From Prevotella sp. (GTDB taxonomy: Bacteria > Bacteroidota > Bacteroidia > Bacteroidales > Bacteroidaceae), in assembly GCA_017618275.1 (NCBI GenBank), contig JAFZUS010000172.1, positions 1-44,412 on the forward strand: 44,412 nt of DNA, given 5' to 3'. Below, in pieces: positions 1-6,044 of the stretch; the first letter of the stretch is position 1, and the number at the start of each line of letters is the position of its first letter. The translations under genes were made by a program, and so were the position numbers. Below the pieces are notes generated by a model. It ran no database searches. It saw only the letters and a program-made list of their open reading frames with translations, and was not told where the DNA came from.

Positions 1-39
1 AAATATATATAGAATAATAGATTTTGGGGTTGGCCTTTT

Positions 40-95
40 TCGAAATCGATTTGGGCTAACTGCCATCTGCCATCTGTCAGAACTGCCATCCTACC
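40..95 (+). repeat. CTGCCATCTGYCAG-family repeat, copy 1
   Basis: This block holds AAATCGATTTGGGCTAACTG followed by three partial units of CTGCCATCTG. It closely matches the minus-strand copy at about 25525-25575, including the AAATCGATTT-GGCTAACTGCC part. It overlaps the 3' end of the DUF4248 gene. Related blocks occur at 25525-25613, 43739-43775 and 44217-44243, always near a copy of the 76-nt leader element. Confidence 0.75.
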
Positions 96-294
96 CATCT
101 GGCTCTCCCAAGACCTCGAAAATAAGACTGACCTCGGCGGGAGTAAATGAGCGGCGGCCCGTCTGGTCGAGGCGGTGAAGTTGGGGGTTGTTACAAATCC
201 ATTCACGTAGTTTTTGCCAGGCACTGCGGGGCTGGATTTCTGGAAAATAAAGCATAGCGAGTTCGGTTCGCTTAAAAGTACGATTTGTTTTCAT
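91..294 (-). CDS. DUF4248 family small protein
   Basis: A 67-residue protein with the pattern of the Bacteroidales DUF4248 family: an N-terminal basic stretch, the core ELAMLYFPEI, a W-L-x-x-W helix region, and the ending FTPAEVSLIFEVLGEP. The family is known as a small protein found beside HU-like DNA-binding genes; its function is unknown and the fold is probably a small helix-turn-helix. It is divergent from the HU-like gene at 596, and its -7 box lies at 345-352. Length matches the usual size of the family. Function is inferred from context only; the family call is from the sequence pattern. Confidence 0.8.
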   Translation of the reverse strand: MKTNRTFKRTELAMLYFPEIQPRSAWQKLREWICNNPQLHRLDQTGRRSFTPAEVSLIFEVLGEPDG

Positions 295-344
295 TGCTTG
301 TGTGTTTTAAGAGATAAAATGGTGCATTTTTCTGTTTTCAGGTG

Positions 345-352
345 CAAAGATA
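345..352 (-). promoter_or_regulatory. -7 promoter box for the DUF4248 gene
   Basis: On the minus strand this reads TATCTTTG, a match to the Bacteroidota -7 consensus TAnnTTTG. It lies about 50 nt upstream of the DUF4248 start. A clear TTTG -33 box is not seen. Confidence 0.6.
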
Positions 353-380
353 ATAAAAAAAACGGCCGTTTGCAAGAAAA

Positions 381-420
381 ACGCATGATAACGCATAAAA
401 ACGCATAAAAACGCAGAAAT
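381..420 (+). repeat. Four 10-bp tandem repeats (ACGCATAAAA)
   Basis: Units begin at exactly 381, 391, 401 and 411: ACGCATGATA, ACGCATAAAA twice, then ACGCAGAAAT. The period equals one helical turn. The array lies between the divergent promoters of the DUF4248 and HU-like genes, so a protein could bind the same face of the DNA at each unit. No such array precedes the other two leader copies. Confidence 0.75.
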
Positions 421-436
421 TTTTACAAACAGGTAG

Positions 437-444
437 TACCTTTG
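437..444 (+). promoter_or_regulatory. -7 promoter box for the leader and HU-like gene
   Basis: TACCTTTG matches TAnnTTTG. The flanking block (TTTACAAA, then about 12 nt, then CTTTTGCAC or similar) is shared with the other two leader copies at 25393 and 43818, which supports it as a real promoter. The predicted start of transcription is near 451, leaving an unusually long leader of about 145 nt before the HU-like ATG. Confidence 0.65.
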
Positions 445-462
445 CACTGTCAACGATGAGAC

Positions 463-538
463 GAAATTTGCGGCCTAACCAGGGAACAAAAATTTCCTAG
501 CGCGCGGGCACTTGTTTCCTAGGCAGGGCGCAAAACGG
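463..538 (+). ncRNA. Candidate structured leader RNA, copy A
   Basis: A 76-nt element that aligns without gaps to copies at 25393-25468 (minus) and 43818-43893 (plus). TTTGCG at element positions 5-10 pairs with CGCAAA at 67-72 in every copy. Inside, positions 12-14 and 19-21 form CCT/AGG around AACC, while the other copies have CAT/ATG around AACT, a compensatory change at 13-20. CCTAG (34-38) can pair with CTAGG (57-61). The element sits in the 5' leader of the HU-like gene, which begins 57 nt downstream. It may be a regulatory leader; no match to a named RNA family is claimed. Confidence 0.6.
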
Positions 539-595
539 AGTCGATTCGGCGACAGGTAAAAAAATTAAACGTTAACCATTAAAACATTAAAAACT

Positions 596-1216
596 ATGGC
601 ATTGAAAGTAAAAGCAGTTGAGAAGAAAATCAAGTTTGACAAGCAGGCTGAGGGCGTGTGGCGCTACGTGATGCAGCCAGAGTTGTACATCGCCCTGACG
701 CAGGCGAAGGTGATCAAGGAGGCTGCCCTCCGCAGCGGTGTGAGCAAGGGCGTGATGAAGGCCTGCTGGGACGCAGCCGGTGAGGTCATCAAGGCATGGG
801 CTACCGAGGGTCACAGTGTGGCTCTGCCGGGATTGGGAACCATGCGATTCGGCCTGCGCGCCAAGAGCGTCGAGAACGTCAACGACGTGAAGAGTTCGCT
901 CATTACAGCCCGTCGCATCATCTTCACCCCGAGCGTCGACCTGAAGGAGGAGTTGGCTGACACCGCCGTACAGATCACCTGTTACGACCGTAACGGTGAC
1001 ATTGTGAAGCGCGTTACCTCTACCTCCGGCGACGTGGAGGATCCCGAGGACACCGAGAACGGTGGCGGTGAGAACCAGGGCGGCACCAACCAGGGGGGCG
1101 GTGAGAACCAAGGCGGTGGTACGGGAACCATTACGCCTGGAGGAGGCGACAATGGTGGCGACAACGGCGGTGGCGGTGATGACAACGGTGGTGGCACTGG
1201 CTTCGACGAAGGGTAA
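596..1216 (+). CDS. HU-like DNA-binding protein with Gly/Asn-rich tail
   Basis: A 206-residue protein. Residues 1 to about 130 resemble the Bacteroidales long HU-like family: a KVIKEAALRSGVSKGVMKA helix region, then GHSVALPGLGTMRFG, the strand pair typical of HU, then RRIIFTPS. Residues about 150-206 are low complexity, with repeated GGGENQGG and GGDNGG units and the final motif GFDEG. Related proteins are nucleoid or structural DNA-binding proteins; the tail is probably unstructured. It is preceded by a structured leader, and followed after 55 nt by a tiny membrane-protein gene. ATG at 596 is supported by the AT-rich stretch before it, normal in this phylum. A remnant of a similar tail is found at 27986-28084. 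Confidence 0.85.
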   Translation: MALKVKAVEKKIKFDKQAEGVWRYVMQPELYIALTQAKVIKEAALRSGVSKGVMKACWDAAGEVIKAWATEGHSVALPGLGTMRFGLRAKSVENVNDVKSSLITARRIIFTPSVDLKEELADTAVQITCYDRNGDIVKRVTSTSGDVEDPEDTENGGGENQGGTNQGGGENQGGGTGTITPGGGDNGGDNGGGGDDNGGGTGFDEG

Positions 1217-1271
1217 AAAGAATTAGAAATTAGAAATTAGGAATTAGAAATTATGAAATGAGGAGTGAGAG

Positions 1272-1388
1272 ATGATGAAGAAGAAGAGTTTCATTGAGAT
1301 TGCGGTGAAGGTGATAGTAGCCGCGCTCACAGCCTTCCTGACGGCCATCACGACCACGAGTTGCGCGGGCTACGGCCCTATCTACTAA
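1272..1388 (+). CDS. Smalltalk-type small membrane or lipoprotein, 38 aa
   Basis: ATG at 1272 opens a 38-residue reading frame: a basic start (MMKKKSF), a hydrophobic segment rich in Ala, Val and Thr (about residues 8-30), then TTTSCAGYGPIY and a stop. This is the layout of the family NCBI calls 'smalltalk' proteins, short Bacteroidales proteins usually coded just downstream of HU-like genes. The TTSCA site resembles a weak lipobox with Cys31, so a lipopeptide is possible. It lies 55 nt after the HU-like gene and is followed at once by a hairpin terminator, so the two are likely one transcript. Function unknown. Too short for many gene finders. Confidence 0.7.
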   Translation: MMKKKSFIEIAVKVIVAALTAFLTAITTTSCAGYGPIY

Positions 1389-1395
1389 GGGACAA

Positions 1396-1442
1396 TAAAA
1401 AAGACCGGCACGCTGAGTGTCGGTCTCTTTATTATTGTCTGT
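1396..1442 (+). terminator. Intrinsic terminator, 47-nt repeat copy 1
   Basis: AGACCGGCAC and GTGTCGGTCT (1402-1426) form a 10-bp stem with one G-U pair and a GCTGA loop, followed by CTTTATTATT. It ends the HU/smalltalk unit. The same 47 nt recur without change at 3788-3834. Confidence 0.8.
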
Positions 1443-1509
1443 GTCCTCAAAAAAAGTTAAAATCATCGTTGTTATGAGGGAACGGAACGGAGCCAACCGT
1501 TTTTTTTCG

Positions 1510-1517
1510 TATATTTG
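1510..1517 (+). promoter_or_regulatory. -7 promoter box for the GLUG/dockerin gene
   Basis: TATATTTG matches TAnnTTTG and lies 23 nt before the ATG at 1541, giving a short leader. No clear -33 TTTG is seen at the usual distance. Confidence 0.55.
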
Positions 1518-1540
1518 TGCCGTCATAAATACATTCTGAT

Positions 1541-3790
1541 ATGAAAAAAGACGTGTTATTGCTTATGTTTATATGGCTCTCAATCGTTGTGAGTGCCGGA
1601 ACGCTCCAGAATTTTCCGACTTCAAGTGGCGGGGCTGGTACAAAAAAATCCCCCTATCTGATCAAGACCCCTGACGACCTGAAAGCACTGTCAATAGATG
1701 TGAATTGCGGCATCACGTATGAAGGCGTGTATTTCAAGGTGGTAAATGATATCGACTTTGAAGGTGAGGAAAACGGCAAATTTGGTAACTTCCTCAGCAT
1801 TGGCGGTTATTATAACAACTGCTGCTTCAAGGGTATATTCAACGGGAATGGCAAACGGCTGAAGAACATCTCCAATTCCTACGGCTATAGTGACAGCGAC
1901 AGGAAAATCCACTTTGCGGGCATTTTCAACTCTATCGAGAATGCTGAGGTGAAGAACATCATCATCGACGAGAGTTGCTCTTTCAATTGGGGAGCCCTGA
2001 TAGCATCCGCCATCAACAGCACCGTCACAGGCTGTGTAAACTACGCAACCCACACAGGCTCAGGCATTGTGGGCTATAGTGAGAAATCCCAGATATCCGA
2101 TTGTATTAATTATGGTGGAATATCACATGTGAGTAACATGTCTTCCGATATAGGTGTAGGATATGGCAACTATGCTAATCCCTGTTCAGGAGACGGAGGT
2201 ATCGTCGGAGCATTGTTCTTCGGTGTTGTTTCCAATTGCAAGAACTTTGGTAAGATTTCTAATGATGCATGGTACGTTGGTGGTATCGTAGGCCGAAATC
2301 GGGGCGGAACGGTCTCCGGCTGCGAGAACAGAGGCGATATGGAAGGTTATTTTTCTGTTGCTGGAGGCATTGTTGGAGAGTGTTATTCGTTTGGGGATTC
2401 TGAACTTAATGAATTTGCCAATTCAACGATTACAGGATGTAAGAACTACGGTAATATCCTCTCACACAGTAAAGGAGTTGGCGGTATTGCAGGCATTTGT
2501 TATGGTAATTACGACATTGACGGAGATGAGAACATCATCTCTTATCCCGCTCCAGTTTCCGACTGCCATAACTATGGAACCATAGAATCCGAATCCTATG
2601 CCGCTGGTATTGTCAGTCAAATCTATAGTTTCGTCGATATCACCGGCTGCACGAATGAAGGAACCATTATCGGTCATGCTAATGCTGTCGGCGGCATTGT
2701 GGCATATAGTAGTGGGGGGAATAGCAGTATAGACGAATGGAGGACCATCAAGGAGTGCCAGAATAGCGGCAGTGTTACAGGAACTGAACTTTATGCCTCA
2801 TCAAATGAATTCTATGCCGGCGGTATCGTGGGAAAAACCTCGTCGCCACACCTCATCCAAGACTGTTCAAACTGTGGAGCCGTTACCGGAGAAACGTATG
2901 CAGGTGGTATCACCGGTAGTAATTCGACGGAGATGATCGGCTGCTTTAACAGTGGAAACGTTTCCGCCTCGTCTTATGCCGGTGCATTGGTGAGTGATAG
3001 TTATAGTTATGGTGTGTGGAAAGACAACTATTACGACAGCCAAGTCGTCGTGAAAGTCGGAGAAGCAGAATATGGCGGAGCCATCAGCCGTGGTGCAGGA
3101 CGCACAGATTATGCTGAAAACAATGGGGCCATCATGAAGAGCGTGACCATAGAGGCAGAACCGCAAGGCAAGGACTATTGGACGACTTTCTACAGAAAAT
3201 ACGGCAACTATCAGGCCGACGAGAATACGACTGTCTATACGGCAGAACTTGTCTTGAGATATTTGGAGGACAACACCTCTGTCTATAGATATGCGCTGAC
3301 AGAAGTGCCCAACCGCGTCATCATGGAAGGCAAGGGGGTGATTCTCAAGTCCAAGGAAAGCCAGATGACCCTGACCCAGACTTCTGAAGCCCCCACAGAG
3401 GAATGCTACAAGAACGACAAACTCAGGGGCTGCGATTATCCAGAAAAACCTTCCTCGTCGAATTATTGCGTGCTTGGCACAGGTACCGAATTCGGCTTCA
3501 AGAAATTCAGTGGCGACGAACTGCCTGCCAACAAGGTTTACGTTACCTCCTCCATCAGTTCGTCTTGGCCAGAGACCGTAGAATTAGAACTGAACGGGCA
3601 CATCCTCTATCAGCCTGTCGACGGTGATGTAACGGGCGATGGTGTCATTGAGGCTGATGATGTCGTGGAGGTGGCAAATGCCATTATCCTCAACCTGGAA
3701 GGAAACGCTGCTACAGACATCAACAACGACGGTAAGACGGATATCGCAGACATCATCCTGATTCTGAACCTGATTTGGGGCAATAAATAA
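1541..3790 (+). CDS. Secreted GLUG-like repeat protein with C-terminal dockerin-like domain
   Basis: A 749-residue protein. Residues 1-20 are a signal peptide without lipobox. Residues about 40-500 hold many repeats of the form G-G-I-V-G followed by an x-C-x-N-x-G turn (for example GCENRGDMEG, ECQNSGSVTG), as in GLUG-type right-handed beta-solenoid surface proteins and adhesins. Residues about 540-690 are a non-repeat region with a beta-rich look. The last 55 residues hold two EF-hand-like segments, DVTGDGVIEADD and DINNDGKTDIAD, i.e. a dockerin type I-like module. There is no Por-type tail. Probably a cell-surface or secreted protein; ligand unknown. It is flanked by two identical terminators, which suggests that the gene was inserted or duplicated as a unit. 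Confidence 0.75.
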   Translation: MKKDVLLLMFIWLSIVVSAGTLQNFPTSSGGAGTKKSPYLIKTPDDLKALSIDVNCGITYEGVYFKVVNDIDFEGEENGKFGNFLSIGGYYNNCCFKGIFNGNGKRLKNISNSYGYSDSDRKIHFAGIFNSIENAEVKNIIIDESCSFNWGALIASAINSTVTGCVNYATHTGSGIVGYSEKSQISDCINYGGISHVSNMSSDIGVGYGNYANPCSGDGGIVGALFFGVVSNCKNFGKISNDAWYVGGIVGRNRGGTVSGCENRGDMEGYFSVAGGIVGECYSFGDSELNEFANSTITGCKNYGNILSHSKGVGGIAGICYGNYDIDGDENIISYPAPVSDCHNYGTIESESYAAGIVSQIYSFVDITGCTNEGTIIGHANAVGGIVAYSSGGNSSIDEWRTIKECQNSGSVTGTELYASSNEFYAGGIVGKTSSPHLIQDCSNCGAVTGETYAGGITGSNSTEMIGCFNSGNVSASSYAGALVSDSYSYGVWKDNYYDSQVVVKVGEAEYGGAISRGAGRTDYAENNGAIMKSVTIEAEPQGKDYWTTFYRKYGNYQADENTTVYTAELVLRYLEDNTSVYRYALTEVPNRVIMEGKGVILKSKESQMTLTQTSEAPTEECYKNDKLRGCDYPEKPSSSNYCVLGTGTEFGFKKFSGDELPANKVYVTSSISSSWPETVELELNGHILYQPVDGDVTGDGVIEADDVVEVANAIILNLEGNAATDINNDGKTDIADIILILNLIWGNK

Positions 3791-3834
3791 AAAAGACCGG
3801 CACGCTGAGTGTCGGTCTCTTTATTATTGTCTGT
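3788..3834. terminator. Intrinsic terminator, 47-nt repeat copy 2
   Basis: Identical over 47 nt to 1396-1442, with the stem at 3794-3818. It lies between two convergent genes (plus gene ending at 3790, minus gene ending at 3843). The run of T follows on the plus strand, and A-rich sequence precedes, so it can serve both. Confidence 0.8.
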
Positions 3835-3842
3835 ATCGGAAC

Positions 3843-4739
3843 TTACTTCACCAAAACTTTCTTGCCATTGATGATGTACAGACCCTTCTGGGCTTTTTGT
3901 ACACGCTGGCCGTTCAGGTTGTAGATGTTGTCCATCTGCTCAGCAGTGATACCGTTGATACCTGTAGGAACTTCTGGATTTGCTGCTTCGTATGCGTCAA
4001 CGGCTTTAATGAGGTTTAAGAGTGCCTCACCCAGATCTATCACAGTAGCAGAGCCCAACTGATAATAAAGGGCGGCATTTACAGCATCACCTTTTGCTTC
4101 TTCCACACCGGAAACGTCATTACCAGCGGCTTCACCCTCTTCAATCAGTGCTTGCACTTGGGTCAAATATGACATTCCAGCATCTTTGACGTGACTCTTC
4201 AGATCCCTTAAGGCTGCCATGGCATCATTGAGGTTATTAGCAGCAATTGCGGCTTGGAACTTGTCGAGATCGGTATTGATGGTCTCGTTTTCCATCTTCC
4301 TGATATAGGTGTCTACCTTACCCATGGCAGTCTTTCCTTTATCGAGAACCTGGGCGGCCAGTGCTTGTATGGCGGTAGTGATTTCGTCAATATCAGAACT
4401 ATTATTAACAATATTCTTTGTGGTGGAGAAGGAAGGCTCGAGTATAGCGTAGGTTTCTGGGTCGAACCTTTCGAAGAAAGACTCTGCCAAACCTAGTACC
4501 TCATTTGCTTTGGTTGTAGTTTTACCACTAAGAGATAATATTTCATTTTGGAGATCCTCTTGTGTAGCAGCGGAATTTGCTATCAGGGCCTTAGCATTTT
4601 GGGTGTTTTCTCCCAAAAGATCGGCAATTGCCACAATCTTACCTAGGTTGGTTTTAAGAGCATCAGTGACGGCATCTGCCCATGCGCAGGTTACTGTCAG
4701 GCTGAGCAACACGATAATTGAAAGTAATTTTTTTCTCAT
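3843..4739 (-). CDS. Secreted helical protein with Por-type C-terminal tail
   Basis: A 298-residue protein with a signal peptide (MRKKLLSIIVLLSLTVTCAW, cleaved after about residue 21). Residues 22-245 are predicted mostly helical, rich in Ala, Leu, Asp and Glu, with no recognised domain. The last 30 residues read YNLNGQRV then KGLYIINGKKVLVK, the tail found on many Prevotella exported proteins and similar to type IX secretion C-terminal signals. It is likely exported and perhaps surface-attached. It stands alone, with a -7 box at 4807-4814. A frameshifted copy of the same kind of tail survives at 25237-25308. Function not recognised. Confidence 0.7.
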   Translation of the reverse strand: MRKKLLSIIVLLSLTVTCAWADAVTDALKTNLGKIVAIADLLGENTQNAKALIANSAATQEDLQNEILSLSGKTTTKANEVLGLAESFFERFDPETYAILEPSFSTTKNIVNNSSDIDEITTAIQALAAQVLDKGKTAMGKVDTYIRKMENETINTDLDKFQAAIAANNLNDAMAALRDLKSHVKDAGMSYLTQVQALIEEGEAAGNDVSGVEEAKGDAVNAALYYQLGSATVIDLGEALLNLIKAVDAYEAANPEVPTGINGITAEQMDNIYNLNGQRVQKAQKGLYIINGKKVLVK

Positions 4740-4806
4740 AAGCGTAAATTTTAAAATTAATAATGTTGATTAAACTATAAGTTGATTAGATAAATATTAT
4801 TTGATG

Positions 4807-4814
4807 CAAAGGTA
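4807..4814 (-). promoter_or_regulatory. -7 promoter box
   Basis: The minus strand reads TACCTTTG, about 68 nt upstream of the start at 4739. No clear -33 box. Confidence 0.55.
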
Positions 4815-4868
4815 GTAAAAGTAGCGGAATGGCGTACTATTTTTTAGCCTTATTTAACAATTAATTGA

Positions 4869-6038
4869 CTACTCGTATTCGTAGTAGTACCAGTAAGTGC
4901 CACGGTAGTGCTCCTCTACCCTGCCCTTGCGCTCGGTAAGGTCGGGGTACTGGGCCTCGAGTTCCTGCAGGTTCTTCCAGTCCTCATCCATCACACTGTT
5001 GTGATAGACCACAACGGGTTTGGAACGCAGATGGTTGTAGAGGGTCATGGCCTCACGGTAGTGCTTGGGCAGACGGTCAACGTCGAGCGTGTCGCCTTCG
5101 GAATAATAACGGCGCAGCAAGCAGACGAAATCGTCGATACGCTTGTCGATCAACAGGCCACACAACTGATAGTCGGCAACGGGACGGTTGACGGTGCTGT
5201 CGCGTCGTTGCATCAGTTCCAGATAACGGGCAGTGGTCATCTCCCCCTTCGGGCGTGCGCCCAGGAACTTATACAGGCTGTCGTTGGGATACATCACGAA
5301 TTCCGACTTCCCCTCGACGGGCAGCATCGCCTCGCTATGGCCGGAAACGGGATAGGCAAACAGACGCTCGCCCAACTCACCCGTGCGCGACAAGGCATAC
5401 ATACGGATCATCTGCAAGTCGGCATCACTCTCAAGCGACTTGGCTCCCGTCTGAAGGGCACCATTGAAATCACCGGAGAGAAGCCGCGACTCTGCCCGCA
5501 TGCGGTAATGGAACACGGCATTGGAGTTGCTGAAGGCCACGACAATGATGATCAGCAGGGCCATCGTCAGCATATTGATCCACATGGCACGGGAGAAAAG
5601 GCCCTTGGGCTCTGCGTCGGGTTCGATGCTTTGCAACGCGCGCGCCAGAAAGACCAGCAACAGCCACAGACCGATGAACAAGGGGAGAATCCACCACCAG
5701 GAGCCCAGCGTGAAGTGACCATCGAAATTGCTATTGATGTCGGTGATCACAGCCAGACCCAGCATGGAGGGCAGATAGTTCAGTGCGTGACTGCGCTTCC
5801 GGAGGCGGGTCAGCGCATAGACGATCAACTCAAGCGCCTGCAGTACCAACGTGATGAGTACAGCACCCACGAAGGGCTTGTAAGTCGTCAGACCCTTGCT
5901 CAGCACATGCTGGGCAGCCGCAAGCACATCGGCCTGGAAACAATAGAGCCAGACAAATGAGAAAGAGAGAAAAACAATAGCACACATCAGCCGGATGGCG
6001 ACGGTGCTACTGTTCTTATTGGGGTGATTGTAGTTCAT
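4869..6038 (-). CDS. DUF6057-like membrane protein
   Basis: A 389-residue protein. Four hydrophobic segments are visible: about residues 15-33, 58-78, 112-132 and 150-170. After these comes a soluble region of about 215 residues with helical, TPR-like spacing (for example a GDFNGALQTGAKSL segment) and an aromatic end, YRGTYWYYYEYE. The pattern and the Tyr-rich end resemble the Bacteroidales DUF6057 family; function is unknown. It starts 6 nt after the glgB stop, so it is co-transcribed with it, but no link to glycogen can be shown from sequence. The soluble part is probably periplasmic. Confidence 0.6.
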   Translation of the reverse strand: MNYNHPNKNSSTVAIRLMCAIVFLSFSFVWLYCFQADVLAAAQHVLSKGLTTYKPFVGAVLITLVLQALELIVYALTRLRKRSHALNYLPSMLGLAVITDINSNFDGHFTLGSWWWILPLFIGLWLLLVFLARALQSIEPDAEPKGLFSRAMWINMLTMALLIIIVVAFSNSNAVFHYRMRAESRLLSGDFNGALQTGAKSLESDADLQMIRMYALSRTGELGERLFAYPVSGHSEAMLPVEGKSEFVMYPNDSLYKFLGARPKGEMTTARYLELMQRRDSTVNRPVADYQLCGLLIDKRIDDFVCLLRRYYSEGDTLDVDRLPKHYREAMTLYNHLRSKPVVVYHNSVMDEDWKNLQELEAQYPDLTERKGRVEEHYRGTYWYYYEYE

Positions 6039-6044
6039 TGAACA

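Noticed and set aside
381-420. Possible CRISPR array
   Set aside because: The units are 10 bp with no spacers, and there are no cas genes in the window.
596-1216. Diversity-generating target in the Gly-rich HU tail
   Set aside because: No reverse transcriptase or template repeat is present, and the tail is simple low-complexity sequence.
4908-5960. A 350-codon open frame on the plus strand opposite the DUF6057-like gene
   Set aside because: It is the antisense shadow of a membrane protein gene with better start, operon position and family pattern; the translation has no domain.
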